Assembly: GCA_050260515.1 (NCBI GenBank)
Contig: JBLNCI010000043.1
Span: forward strand, 179,703 to 243,702
Direction: 5' to 3'
Source of the DNA: DATJIG01 sp050260515
Lineage (GTDB): Bacteria; Pseudomonadota; Alphaproteobacteria; SMXQ01
Length of the DNA: 64,000 nucleotides
How positions within the stretch are numbered: position 1 is the stretch's first letter; every line of letters begins with the position of its first letter. Below are positions 37,349 through 46,079 of this stretch, in pieces. Made by a program: the position numbers and the translations under genes. The notes below the pieces were generated by a model that searched no databases, was not told the DNA's origin, and worked only from the letters and a program-made list of their open reading frames with translations.

Positions 37349-39642
37349 CGGCCGTGAGCGCGCCGACCGACCTCTCGCTCTCGCGGCGCCGGCTGCTGCA
37401 GGCCACCGGCGCCCTCATCGTCGGCGCTGCCGGCCCGCTGCCGTGGCTGTCGGCGGCGCTCGGAGCGGACGCGGATGCCTTCGGCGCGACCAGGCCGGCG
37501 CTCGACCCGCGCGAGCTCGACACCTGGATCGCGGTCGGCCCCGACGGCCGGGTGACGGCGTTCTTCGGCAAGATCGACCAGGGCCAGGGCGTCGATGTCG
37601 CCGTAGCCCAGGTCGTCGCCGAGGAGATCGACGTCCCGTTGCGCGACGTTGTCGTGGTCATGGGCGACACCGCGACCAGCGTCAACCTCGGCGGGGCGTC
37701 GAACTCGACCGGTGTGAAGGAAGGCGCGAAGCAGCTGCGCGTCGCCGCGGCCGAGGCCCGCATGGTGCTGGTGCAGGCCGCCGCCTCGAAGCTCGCCGTG
37801 CCAGCCGACTCGCTGACGGTCACCGACGGCGTCGTCGCCGCGAAGGACGGCCGCTCCATCAGTTATGCCGATCTCGTCGGGGGGCGCTTCTTCGAGCACC
37901 GCCTCGACTGGAACGAGAAGTGGGGCAACGCGCTCCAGATCAAGGGCAAGGCCAAGCCGAAGGCGCCGGGCGACTACAAGATCGTCGGCACCTCGCCGCC
38001 GCGCTCCGATGTCGCCGGCAAGGTCTACGGCACCACCGACTTCGTCACCGACGTGCGGCTGCCGGGCATGGTTCACGCCCGGACGCTGCGTCCGCCGGTC
38101 GCGGGCCAAGTGCCCGATGCGATCGACGAATCGTCGATCGCCGGCACCGGCGCGCAGGTGGTGAGGATCGGCGATTTCGTCGCGGTCGTCGCCGACAAGG
38201 AATGGAACGCGGTTCGCGCCGCACAGATGCTGAAGGTGACGTGGAAAGGGCCGAACGCGCCGTTCCCCGGCAGCGCCGGGCTCTACGACCACATCCGCGC
38301 CGCGAAAGTCACCCGCGAAAAGGTCATCGTCGACGAGGGCGCGGTCGACGCGGCATTCGCCGGCGCCGCGAAGGTCGTCACGGCCGAGTACGAGTGGCCG
38401 TTCCAGTCCCACGCCATCATGGGACCGTCATGCTGCGTCGCCGACATCGGCGCCGACCGCGCGACGGTGTTCACCGGCTCGCAGAAGCCGCACTACGTGG
38501 CCGAAGGCGTCGCCGCCGTCACCGGGCTCGCCGTCGACAAGGTGCACGTGGTGTGGGTGCCGGGCCCGGGCTCGTTCGGCCGCAGCGACGCCGACGACGC
38601 CGCGGCCGAGGCGGCCGTCATCTCGAAGGCGATCGGCAAGCCGGTGCGCGTCCAGGGCATGCGCGAGCACGCCACCGCCTGGGACCCGAAGGGCCCGGCA
38701 GGCGTTCATTCAGCACGTGCCGCGCTGGATGCCGATGGCAACGTGCTCGCCTACGAATTCGTCGCCAAAGGTTTCTCGACGCTCGACGTCGACTCTCACG
38801 GCAGCCATGCCAAGGACCTGTGGGTGGGCCAGGTGCTGGGCGCTCCGGTGGACAAGATCGCCTACTCGCTCAACGTCCCCGCCGAGTCCTACCGATTCGC
38901 CGCGAAGCGGATGAAGTGGCAGACCGTGGCGCCGCTGATGGCGCGCGCTTCGCCGCTGCGCACCTCGCACTTCCGCGACACGTCCGGGCCGCAGATCCAC
39001 TTCGCGAGCGAATCGTTCATCGACGAGCTCGCCGAGGCGGCCGGCATGGACCCGGTGGCATTCCGTCTCAGGCACCTGACGAAGGAGCGCGACAAGGATG
39101 CGGTGCGCGCCGCCGCCGATCTCGCCGGCTGGATTCCGCGCGCCGCGCCGCGCCGCATGAAGAACGGCAACGGCGTGATGGTCGGCCAGGGGATCGCTTA
39201 CGCCCAGCGCGGCGGCACCGTCGTCGCGGTGGTCGCCGATGTCGAGGTGCATCCGTCGGGACGCATCTGGGCGCGCCGCTTCGCGGTCGCCCACGACTGC
39301 GGGCTCATCGTCAACCCGACGATCCTGAAGAGCGTGATCGAGGGCAACATCGTCCAGGCGACGAGCCGCGCCCTGTTCGAGGAAGTGCAGTTCGACCGCG
39401 AGGCCGTCACCAGCGTGGACTGGGCGACCTATCCGATCGTCGAAACGCCGGACGCGCCGGAGACGATTGCCATAGCGCTCATCAACCGGCCGGACGTGCC
39501 GTCGTCCGGCGCCGGCGAGCCGTCGAGCCGGCCGCTGGCGGGCGCCATCGCGAACGCCGTCTACGACGCGACCGGCGTGCGGCTGCGTCGCGCGCCGTTC
39601 ACTCCCGAGCGGGTGAAGGCGGCGCTCGACAGCATCGGTTGA
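37345..39642 (+). CDS. Molybdopterin-binding subunit, tandem paralogue 3 of 3
   Basis: 765 residues from ATG 37345, overlapping the previous stop by 4 bp. The upstream continuation of the frame is the shadow of paralogue 2. Tat-like signal SRRRLLQATGALIVGAAG. It is the most divergent copy: GKIDQGQGVDVAVAQVVAEEID (Gln for Met), NLGGASNSTGV (Leu for Gln), FGRSDADDAAAE (Phe and Ser for Tyr and Asn), and it ends GAGEPSSRPLAGAIANAVYDATG. The catalytic Glu is kept. These changes at motif positions suggest a different substrate. Confidence 0.94.
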   Translation: MTAVSAPTDLSLSRRRLLQATGALIVGAAGPLPWLSAALGADADAFGATRPALDPRELDTWIAVGPDGRVTAFFGKIDQGQGVDVAVAQVVAEEIDVPLRDVVVVMGDTATSVNLGGASNSTGVKEGAKQLRVAAAEARMVLVQAAASKLAVPADSLTVTDGVVAAKDGRSISYADLVGGRFFEHRLDWNEKWGNALQIKGKAKPKAPGDYKIVGTSPPRSDVAGKVYGTTDFVTDVRLPGMVHARTLRPPVAGQVPDAIDESSIAGTGAQVVRIGDFVAVVADKEWNAVRAAQMLKVTWKGPNAPFPGSAGLYDHIRAAKVTREKVIVDEGAVDAAFAGAAKVVTAEYEWPFQSHAIMGPSCCVADIGADRATVFTGSQKPHYVAEGVAAVTGLAVDKVHVVWVPGPGSFGRSDADDAAAEAAVISKAIGKPVRVQGMREHATAWDPKGPAGVHSARAALDADGNVLAYEFVAKGFSTLDVDSHGSHAKDLWVGQVLGAPVDKIAYSLNVPAESYRFAAKRMKWQTVAPLMARASPLRTSHFRDTSGPQIHFASESFIDELAEAAGMDPVAFRLRHLTKERDKDAVRAAADLAGWIPRAAPRRMKNGNGVMVGQGIAYAQRGGTVVAVVADVEVHPSGRIWARRFAVAHDCGLIVNPTILKSVIEGNIVQATSRALFEEVQFDREAVTSVDWATYPIVETPDAPETIAIALINRPDVPSSGAGEPSSRPLAGAIANAVYDATGVRLRRAPFTPERVKAALDSIG

Positions 39643-39787
39643 TACCAGCCCGGCCGGGCCCCGCCCGAGCCGCTCCCCCGGGCGTTCATCGTGTCGCAGA
39701 TCGCACCGGCCTCGCCCCGCCTTGCCTCGAGCACGCCGGGCGACGAAAATGCGCGCTACGCCGTCACACGTCGTCAGGGAGAGACTA

Positions 39788-40192
39788 ATGCTGAAGACCA
39801 AAGGGCTGGTCCACTTCACGATCCCGGTCACCGATCTCGACCGCTCGGAGAAGTTCTACACCGAGATCATGGGCTTCAAGAAAGTGCGGCGGAATCCGCA
39901 CATGGTCTTCATGCGCTCGGGCAAGGACCTGTTCGTGCTGACGCACTCCGAGAAGCCGATCGACCCCAATCCGGGCGAGGAGACCGACATCCACACCGCG
40001 TTCATGGTCGACGGCACGGAATACGAGGACGCGCTCAAGTTCCTCGAATCGAAGGGCGTGAAGGTGCTGCACAAGGAGGAGCGCCGCAAGGGCACGTTCC
40101 ACGGCTACAGCGCCTACTTCCACGACCCCGACCGCAACGTGATCGAGATCATCCACCTCCAGAACGACCCGCTGTCCGACACCGGGAACTGA
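39788..40192 (+). CDS. VOC-superfamily protein
   Basis: 134 residues from ATG 39788 with GGGAGAG upstream. All three metal ligands of the VOC fold are visible: LVHFTIPVTDLDRSEKFY (His), TDIHTAFMV (His) and NVIEIIH (Glu). It could be a glyoxalase-, fosfomycin-resistance- or dioxygenase-type enzyme. It follows the three Mo subunits after 145 bp and precedes the tRNA-like gene by 50 bp. Confidence 0.87.
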   Translation: MLKTKGLVHFTIPVTDLDRSEKFYTEIMGFKKVRRNPHMVFMRSGKDLFVLTHSEKPIDPNPGEETDIHTAFMVDGTEYEDALKFLESKGVKVLHKEERRKGTFHGYSAYFHDPDRNVIEIIHLQNDPLSDTGN

Positions 40193-40242
40193 GCCGGGCC
40201 GTCTGGGCGCGCCCCGGTCGTCGCCGACGCACATTCGCCTGG

Positions 40243-40318
40243 GGGGCCATAGCTCAGACGGGAGAGCGTCGGTCCTGCAGTCCGAACGTCGCCGGTTGGA
40301 CTCCGACTGGCTCCGCCA
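40243..40318 (+). tRNA. tRNA-Ala(TGC)-like gene, with degenerate loops
   Basis: 76 bases fold as a cloverleaf: acceptor GGGGCCA/TGGCTCC with G3:U70 (the alanine identity pair), G73 and encoded CCA; D stem GCTC/GAGC; anticodon stem TCGG/CCGA with a T-T mismatch at the loop; 5-base variable loop; T stem with one C-A mismatch. By standard numbering the anticodon is TGC (Ala). Oddities: base 33 is C instead of the universal U, and the T loop is TTGGACT with G at position 56 instead of C. Reading one base later would give GCA (Cys), but then the stem does not pair. A terminator follows. It may be a working oddity or a decaying copy. Confidence 0.55.
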
Positions 40319-40356
40319 CCCCACATCGCGTGGCGGCATCCATATGAAGTGAAGGC

Positions 40357-40390
40357 CGGGCGGAGCCTTTTGCGCCGCCCGCGTTTTTTT
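40357..40390 (+). terminator. Rho-independent terminator after the tRNA-like gene
   Basis: Arms CGGGCGG (40357-40363) and CCGCCCG (40375-40381), then GC and seven T (40384-40390). Confidence 0.85.
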
Positions 40391-40469
40391 GGTAATTCAA
40401 TGGGCCGCGGCGGCTCCGCCGCTCCCCGGGATTTCTCCCCACACGCCTGTTTCGAGGACAAGGACCCCC

Positions 40470-42812
40470 ATGGGTGAGTTTGGTATTGGCCAGCCGGTTC
40501 GCAGGAAGGAAGACGTCCGCCTGCTCACCGGAAAAGGTCGCTACACGGATGACATCAACCTGCCCGGGCAGCTCTGGGCCGCGTTCCTGCGCTCGCCGCA
40601 TGCCCACGCGAAGATCGTCTCCGTCGACGCCGCCGATGCCAAGGCCCTCCCCGGCGTGGTCGCGATCTTCACCGGCGCCGACCTCAAGGCCGACGGCCTC
40701 GGCATGCTCGGCTGCGAGGCCAACTTCAAGTCGCTCGACGGCAAGGAGATGTTCAAGCCGGGCCGCCCGGCGCTGGCCATGGACAAGGTCCGCTACGTCG
40801 GCGAGCCGGTCGCAATCGTCGTCGCCGAGACCCACAACCAGGCGCGCGACGGCGCCGACCAGATCATGGTCGAGTACGACGACCTGCCGGTCGTCGCCTC
40901 GACCGCCGACGCCGCGAACGCCGACGCGCTGGTGTGGCCGGAGAACGGCTCCAACGTCGCGGTGCATTGGCAGAACGAGGACGAGAGCCGCTGGCTCGCC
41001 GCCAAGGCCAAGGCCGCCAAGCTGGTCTCGGTCGAGCTCGTCAACAACCGCGTCGTGCCGAGCCCGATGGAGCCGCGCGGCGTCCTCGCCGACTACGACC
41101 CGGCGAGCGACCGCACCACGATCTACTCGCCGACCCAGGGCGGCCATCGCGTCCGCCTGACGCTGGCCAAGAACATCTTCAAGCTGCCGCCCGACAAGAT
41201 GCGCGTCGTCGCCTACGACACCGGCGGCGGCTTCGGCGTGCGCTCGAAGTGCTATCCCGAGACCGTCGCCACGGTCTACGCGAGCCGCAAGCTCAAGCGC
41301 GCCGTGAAGTGGCGCGGCGACCGCTCGGAGACGTTCGTCTCCGACGTCCACGGCCGCGACCAGCTCAACCGCGCGTGGATGGCGTTCGACGCCAACGCGA
41401 AGATCCTCGGCATGAAGGTCGAGACCTTCGTCAACTGCGGCGCGTACCTGTCCGAGAACGGCCCGCGCCTTCCGATCAACGGCGGCGGCAAGATCCTGTG
41501 CGGCGCGTACGACATCCCGGTGCTGCACTTCTCGGTGAAGCCGGTGTTTACCAACACCGTGCCGACCGACACCTATCGCGGCGCCGGCCGGCCCGAGGCC
41601 AACTACATCCACGAGCGGCTGATGGAAGCGGCGGCCGAGGCGTTCGGCGTCTCGTCGCCGGAGATCCGCCGCCGCACGCTGGTGAGGAAAGAGCAGCTTC
41701 CCTACAAGACGCAGATGAACCTCGAGATCGACTCGGGCGACTTCGTCGGCACCATGGAGCGCGCGCTCAAGTCCGCCGATTGGGACAGCTTCGAGGCGCG
41801 GCGCAAGCAGGCGAGCGCCCGCGGCAGGCTCCGCGGCATCGGCATGGCGTACTTCATCGAGGGCGCGGGCGGCCGCCCGCTCGAGGAGATGAAGGTCCGC
41901 ATCACGCGCGAGGGCAAGGCCGAGATCGTCTGCGGCACCTACTCCCACGGCCAGGGCCATGAGACCGTCTGGGCTCAGCTCATGAACGAGTTCATGGGGA
42001 TGCCGCTCGAGGACGTGAAGCTGATCCAGGGCGACACCGACACCATGCCCGCCAGCGCCGCCGGCACGTTCGGCTCGCGCTCCTCGATGATGGGCGGCGT
42101 GGGCATCAAGAAGAGCTGCGAGGGCCTGATCGAGAAGGGCAAGGCGATCGCCGCGCACCTCCTCCAGAAGCCCGCGACCTCGGTCACGTTCGAGGACGGC
42201 GTGTTCAAGTCGGGCGCGAGCTCGGTGACGCTCGCCGAGGTCGCCAAGGCGGCGCACGACCCGAAGCGCCTGCCCGACGGCATGCAGGTCGGCCTCGAGT
42301 CGGGCTACGTCTACAAGCGCCGCGACGAGAACGACCAGAACTTTCCGAACGGCTGCCACATCGCCGAGGTCGAGGTCGACCCGGACACCGGCGTCGTCGA
42401 GGTGGTCTCGTTCACCGCGGTCGACGACTGCGGCACCGTGCTCAACCCGTTCATCGTCCATGGCCAGATGCACGGCGGCATCGCCCAGGGCCTCGGCCAG
42501 GCGCTGTTCGAGAACGTGAGCTACGACCGCGAAACCGGCCAGATGCTCACCGGCTCCTATATGGATTACGCGATGCCGCGCGCGTTCAACATGCCGCGCA
42601 TGGAACTCGACTTCAACGAGGTGCCGGCGCTGATGAACGAGCTCGGCGTCAAGGGTGCCGGCGAAGCGGGCTGCTGCGGCGCGCCGCCGGCCATCGTCCA
42701 CGCCACCGTCAACGCGCTCAAGGATTTCGGCATCCGTCACATCGACATGCCGCTGACGCCGGAGCGCGTGTGGCGGGCGATCAACGGCCACGGCAAGAGC
42801 CGCGCCGCGTAA
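40470..42812 (+). CDS. Large molybdenum subunit, CoxL-like (form II), xanthine dehydrogenase family
   Basis: 780 residues from ATG 40470 (AGGACAAGGA upstream). The opening GIGQPVRRKEDVRLLTGKGRYTDDI is that of CO-dehydrogenase-type large subunits. The active-site loop is TYRGAGR (about residue 367), the form II signature, not the AYxCSFR of true CO dehydrogenases, so CO oxidation should not be assumed. GGGFGVRSKCYPE and the catalytic GAGEAGCCGAPPA are present. No Tat signal, unlike the other Mo subunits here, so it is cytoplasmic. It heads an L-G-S-M cluster. Confidence 0.94.
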   Translation: MGEFGIGQPVRRKEDVRLLTGKGRYTDDINLPGQLWAAFLRSPHAHAKIVSVDAADAKALPGVVAIFTGADLKADGLGMLGCEANFKSLDGKEMFKPGRPALAMDKVRYVGEPVAIVVAETHNQARDGADQIMVEYDDLPVVASTADAANADALVWPENGSNVAVHWQNEDESRWLAAKAKAAKLVSVELVNNRVVPSPMEPRGVLADYDPASDRTTIYSPTQGGHRVRLTLAKNIFKLPPDKMRVVAYDTGGGFGVRSKCYPETVATVYASRKLKRAVKWRGDRSETFVSDVHGRDQLNRAWMAFDANAKILGMKVETFVNCGAYLSENGPRLPINGGGKILCGAYDIPVLHFSVKPVFTNTVPTDTYRGAGRPEANYIHERLMEAAAEAFGVSSPEIRRRTLVRKEQLPYKTQMNLEIDSGDFVGTMERALKSADWDSFEARRKQASARGRLRGIGMAYFIEGAGGRPLEEMKVRITREGKAEIVCGTYSHGQGHETVWAQLMNEFMGMPLEDVKLIQGDTDTMPASAAGTFGSRSSMMGGVGIKKSCEGLIEKGKAIAAHLLQKPATSVTFEDGVFKSGASSVTLAEVAKAAHDPKRLPDGMQVGLESGYVYKRRDENDQNFPNGCHIAEVEVDPDTGVVEVVSFTAVDDCGTVLNPFIVHGQMHGGIAQGLGQALFENVSYDRETGQMLTGSYMDYAMPRAFNMPRMELDFNEVPALMNELGVKGAGEAGCCGAPPAIVHATVNALKDFGIRHIDMPLTPERVWRAINGHGKSRAA

Positions 42813-42823
42813 GACGGAGGGCC

Positions 42824-43005
42824 CCCTCACCCTCCCCTCTCCCCCGAACGGGGGAGAGGGTTGTAAAAATCGGGAGAGGGAGTCGCGCTTCTTTATTTCC
42901 CCTCGCCCCTCGTAGAGGGGAGAGGGATGCGGAGGGTTGGCGAGCTGGTGCGAGCCTTACCCGAAGCTGGGTGAGGGGTACTGGTTTCTCGTCACTGCCG
43001 TTTTC
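42824..43005. repeat. Intergenic repeats, family C, inside the cox-like operon
   Basis: Units such as CCCTCACCCTCCCCTCTCCCCCGAACGGGGGAGAGGG and CCCCTCGCCCCTCGTAGAGGGGAGAGGG fill the 224 bp between the large-subunit and CoxG-like genes; a short GTCACTGCCGTTTTCGCGAGGATGACG piece of family B type follows. Confidence 0.75.
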
Positions 43006-43036
43006 GCGAGGATGACGAGTTAGAAGGAGTGACGTC

Positions 43037-43624
43037 GTGGAACTGAACGACGAGAAGCGAATCCCCGCGCCGCGCGAGGCGGTGTGGCGGGCGTTGAACG
43101 ACCCCGAGGTGCTCAAGGCCTGCATCCCCGGCTGCGAGTCGGTCGATAAGCGCTCGGACACCGAATTCACCGCGCGCGTCGTCGTCGCGGTCGGCCCGGT
43201 GAAGGCGAAGTTCACCGGCGAGGTGAACCTCACCGACATCGACCCGCCCAACGGCTACACGATCTCGGGCAAGGGCTCGGGCGGCGTCGCCGGCTTCGGC
43301 AAGGGCAGCGCCATTGTGAAGCTGCGCGACGAGGGCACCGGCACGGTGCTCGCCTACTCCGTCAACGCCAGCGTCGGCGGCAAGCTCGCCCAGATCGGCC
43401 AGCGTCTGATCGATTCGACGGCGAAGAAGCTCGCCGACGATTTCTTCGCCCGCTTCGTCGCCCAGGTCGCGCCGCAGGCCCCGGCCACGCCGCCGCCGAC
43501 TGCCGCCGCGGCGCCGGCCCCGGCGCCCGCCGCACCCGCCGCCGTCGTCGAGAGGGGCTGGCTCAAGGTGCTCGCCGTCGCTGCGGCGGGATTCGCCGCG
43601 CTCTGGTACATTGCGCACCGCTAA
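43037..43624 (+). CDS. CoxG-like SRPBCC protein with C-terminal membrane anchor
   Basis: 195 residues from GTG 43037 (AGAAGGAGTG upstream). Residues 1-145 are the CoxG/START-like fold: RIPAPREAVWRALNDPEVLKACIPGC and VGPVKAKFTGEV are diagnostic. A Pro/Ala linker (about 150-175) leads to one C-terminal hydrophobic helix. CoxG proteins anchor CO-dehydrogenase-type enzymes to the inner face of the membrane, so this one probably tethers the LSM complex. It sits between the L and S genes, with repeats on both sides. Confidence 0.9.
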   Translation: MELNDEKRIPAPREAVWRALNDPEVLKACIPGCESVDKRSDTEFTARVVVAVGPVKAKFTGEVNLTDIDPPNGYTISGKGSGGVAGFGKGSAIVKLRDEGTGTVLAYSVNASVGGKLAQIGQRLIDSTAKKLADDFFARFVAQVAPQAPATPPPTAAAAPAPAPAAPAAVVERGWLKVLAVAAAGFAALWYIAHR

Positions 43625-43668
43625 GGGGATACTCCGCACCCGATGGTTCGCGCGGAACCGCATTCCGG

Positions 43669-43749
43669 CGTCATTCCCGCGAAAGCGGGAATCCAGAGCC
43701 CACGCTGTGCCGCTGCCCTGGACCCCTGCTTTCGCAGGGGTGACGAAAG
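43669..43749. repeat. Intergenic palindromic repeat, family B, inside the cox-like operon
   Basis: GTCATTCCCGCGAAAGCGGGAATCCAG ... CTGGACCCCTGCTTTCGCAGGGGTGACG between the CoxG-like and iron-sulfur genes. Confidence 0.8.
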
Positions 43750-43785
43750 AGACGTAAGAGACGATTGCTAGGAAGGGACCCGTCC

Positions 43786-44271
43786 GTGAAGAAGAGCGTC
43801 ACCCTCACCGTCAACGGAAAGCGCGTCAGCGCCGAGGTCGAGCCGCGCACGCTGCTCGTCAACCTGCTGCGCGACCAGCTCGGGCTCACCGGCACCCACG
43901 TCGGCTGCGACACCAGCCAGTGCGGCTGCTGCAACGTCCACTACAACGGCAAGGCGGTGAAGAGCTGCACCATCCTCGCCGTGCAGGCCGACGGCGGCGA
44001 CGTCGTCACGATCGAGGGCCTGGCGCCGTCCGACGACAAGCTGCACCCGATGCAGGAGGCGTTCCGTGAGCACCACGGCCTGCAGTGCGGCTTCTGCACC
44101 CCGGGCATGGTGATGGTCGCGGTCGACATCGCCCGCCGGCTGCCGAACGCCGACGAGAAGACGGTGCGCCACGAGCTCGAGGGCAACATCTGCCGCTGCA
44201 CCGGCTACGAGGGCATCGTCGACGCGATCCTCGACGGCTCGAAGAAGATGCAGGCCCAGAAGAACGCCTGA
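43786..44271 (+). CDS. (2Fe-2S)-binding small subunit, CoxS-like
   Basis: 161 residues from GTG 43786 with GGAAGGGA upstream; an in-frame ATG seven codons earlier lies before the ribosome site and is less likely. Plant-type cluster CDTSQCGCCNV with Cys in SCTILAV, second cluster CGFCTPGM and CRCTGYEGIVDAI. The CRCTGY form distinguishes it from the other two iron-sulfur subunits in the window (CRCGTH) and matches the three-subunit CoxMSL-type enzymes. It passes electrons from the Mo subunit to FAD. Confidence 0.95.
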   Translation: MKKSVTLTVNGKRVSAEVEPRTLLVNLLRDQLGLTGTHVGCDTSQCGCCNVHYNGKAVKSCTILAVQADGGDVVTIEGLAPSDDKLHPMQEAFREHHGLQCGFCTPGMVMVAVDIARRLPNADEKTVRHELEGNICRCTGYEGIVDAILDGSKKMQAQKNA

Positions 44272-44307
44272 GCCGAAGCGACAGCGAAGCCCGAACGGGG
44301 AACACAG

Positions 44308-45102
44308 ATGTACGAATTCAACTACCACCGCCCGAAGACGCTGGCCGAGGCCGCGCAGCTCCTCTCCTCGCTCGACGACCCCAAGGTGCTCGCCGGCGGC
44401 ATGACGCTGATCCCGACGCTGAAGCAGCGGCTCGCCTCGCCGTCGGACCTCGTCGACCTGCAGGACATCGGCGAGCTCAAGGGCGTGAAGCGCGAGGGCA
44501 ACGAGATCGTCATCGGCGCGATGACCCAGCACTGGGACGTCCACACCTCGCCCGAGGTGAAGTCGGCGATCCCGGCGCTCGCGTATCTGGCCGGCCTGAT
44601 CGGCGATCCCAGCGTGCGCCATCGCGGCACGATCGGCGGCTCGGTCGCCAACTCCGATCCCGCCGCCGACTATCCGTCGGCGGTCTTGGGCCTCGGGGCG
44701 ACCGTCGTGACGACCAAGCGCAAGATCGCGGCCGACGACTACTTCAAGGGCCTGTTCGAGACCGCGCTCGAGCCGGGCGAGATCATCACCTCGATCCGCT
44801 TCCCGACGCCCGAGAAGGCCGGCTACCAGAAATTCCCGAACCAGGCCTCGGGCTACGCCATGGTCGGTGTGTTCGTGGCCAAGACGAAGGGCGGAGTGCG
44901 CGTCGCGGTGACCGGCGCGGGGCCGTGCGCGTTCCGCGTGCCGGCGATGGAGCAGGCGCTGGCGAAGTCGTTCGCGCCCGACGCGGTCGCGACCATCACC
45001 ATCCCGCACGACAACCTGCTGTCGGACATCCACGGCAGCGCCGAGTACCGCGCCCACCTCGTCACCGTGATGGCCAAGCGCGCTGTGGCTGACGCTAAGT
45101 AG
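44308..45102 (+). CDS. FAD-binding medium subunit, CoxM-like
   Basis: 264 residues, slightly short of the usual 280-290. The vanillyl-alcohol-oxidase-type FAD motifs are present: LAGGMTLIPTLKQRL near residue 31 and TIGGSVANSDPAADYPSAVL near residue 111. The C-terminal CO_deh_flav_C region (GYAMVGVFVAKTKGGVRVAVTGAG) follows. It completes a Mo/FeS/FAD hydroxylase with the genes at 40470 and 43786. A bidirectional terminator follows 24 bp after the stop. Confidence 0.95.
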   Translation: MYEFNYHRPKTLAEAAQLLSSLDDPKVLAGGMTLIPTLKQRLASPSDLVDLQDIGELKGVKREGNEIVIGAMTQHWDVHTSPEVKSAIPALAYLAGLIGDPSVRHRGTIGGSVANSDPAADYPSAVLGLGATVVTTKRKIAADDYFKGLFETALEPGEIITSIRFPTPEKAGYQKFPNQASGYAMVGVFVAKTKGGVRVAVTGAGPCAFRVPAMEQALAKSFAPDAVATITIPHDNLLSDIHGSAEYRAHLVTVMAKRAVADAK

Positions 45103-45126
45103 TCGGATAGCGGGCCCATTATATAA

Positions 45127-45160
45127 GAAGAGCCGCAGGGCGACCTGCGGCTCTTCGTTT
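45127..45160. terminator. Bidirectional hairpin terminator
   Basis: 13-bp arms GAAGAGCCGCAGG (45127-45139) and CCTGCGGCTCTTC (45144-45156), loop GCGA, then GTTT; on the minus strand the stem is followed by TTATATAAT. It separates the cox-like operon from the convergent HNH gene. Confidence 0.88.
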
Positions 45161-45968
45161 ATCTCGACTGAGCACTCTTTGATCGCTCGGACCTAACCCT
45201 ACGCACTATAGCAATCATCTCTTCTTCCATCTTCTTGCCTCGCACGCCGAAATGGGCCTCGCGATGATCGTTTGGACAAAGCGCGATCACATTATCTACG
45301 CGATCGCTACCGTCATTCGCTAACGCAATGATGTGATGGCACTCGAGATACGGCGCTCCACTCACCCCTGAAAATCCGTGCTGCCCGCAGTATTCGCATT
45401 TCCCTGCAGCACGGAGCAGAACCTGGCTTCGCACTCGTGAGTCGCGCGCGTATGTCATGCCCGAGGTCGGCACGCGAGGTGGTGCATCGGTCCCAAGATC
45501 GTTGATGGCGTCGGAGAATTGATCTGCCGTGGCCTGTGCTCCCCCCGTGAGAGCAGTTATGGGAACGAGCCTTCTAACGAATGACCAAGCGGCCCGGTTG
45601 CCCCTGCCGCTCAGCGCCTTTAGTGCATCGGCAATTGCGTCGTAGTCGGCCTTGCTAAATTGATACGCCAACGATCGCCTGATAATCGCGTCGCGGTCCT
45701 GATGGCTGATACCGTTCCCGGTCCAAGCCTTCCGATTTACCTGTAACGAGCTCTCGCGAACTTTAACCAAGGCAAGAAGCGGAACCTTAGCCAGTGCAGC
45801 GGCAGCGTCGAGGAGGTCGCAAACTTGAGCGACCATCCGGGAATTTTTACCTGGGTCGCGGCCAAGTGCTTGAGCTGCCGTTCGGTACGTGAGAAGCGGA
45901 TCGTTTGGTGACCTCGCCTGAATAATCCGAAGCAGCTTGCGCGCCACCTTATGCTGAATGTCGCTCAT
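45159..45968 (-). CDS. HNH endonuclease
   Basis: 269 residues. The HNH domain is at the C-terminus: CEYCG (zinc pair), LECHHIIALANDGSDRVDNVIALCPNDHREAHF with the HH pair, Asn and final His, and the second zinc pair contributed by CPNDH. Residues 1-170 form a helical region with no family recognised. GGAGAGGAG precedes ATG 45968. Its GC is visibly lower than both neighbours. No methyltransferase or other partner is adjacent, so it is a lone acquired nuclease, possibly anti-phage or from a mobile element. Confidence 0.9.
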   Translation of the reverse strand: MSDIQHKVARKLLRIIQARSPNDPLLTYRTAAQALGRDPGKNSRMVAQVCDLLDAAAALAKVPLLALVKVRESSLQVNRKAWTGNGISHQDRDAIIRRSLAYQFSKADYDAIADALKALSGRGNRAAWSFVRRLVPITALTGGAQATADQFSDAINDLGTDAPPRVPTSGMTYARDSRVRSQVLLRAAGKCEYCGQHGFSGVSGAPYLECHHIIALANDGSDRVDNVIALCPNDHREAHFGVRGKKMEEEMIAIVRRVRSERSKSAQSR

Positions 45969-46079
45969 GACACTCCTCTCCGTTGAAGCGCCCGCATCAA
46001 CGACGAGTGCGTCGCCCCCTTATTATCGCACGATTGTTCATCGAAGCACGATGGGAAGTCCGGCCGTCTCTGTGTGCCC

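Noticed and set aside
40243..40318. Reading the tRNA-like gene as tRNA-Cys(GCA)
   Set aside because: Moving the anticodon by one base would restore U33 but destroys the anticodon stem pairing; G3:U70 also favours alanine.
40254..42830. 858-residue open frame opposite the CoxL-like gene
   Set aside because: It runs through the tRNA-like gene and terminator and has shadow composition.
40470..45102. True carbon monoxide dehydrogenase operon
   Set aside because: The large subunit has TYRGAGR (form II) rather than the AYxCSFR signature of form I CO dehydrogenases, so only a CO-dehydrogenase-like hydroxylase can be claimed.
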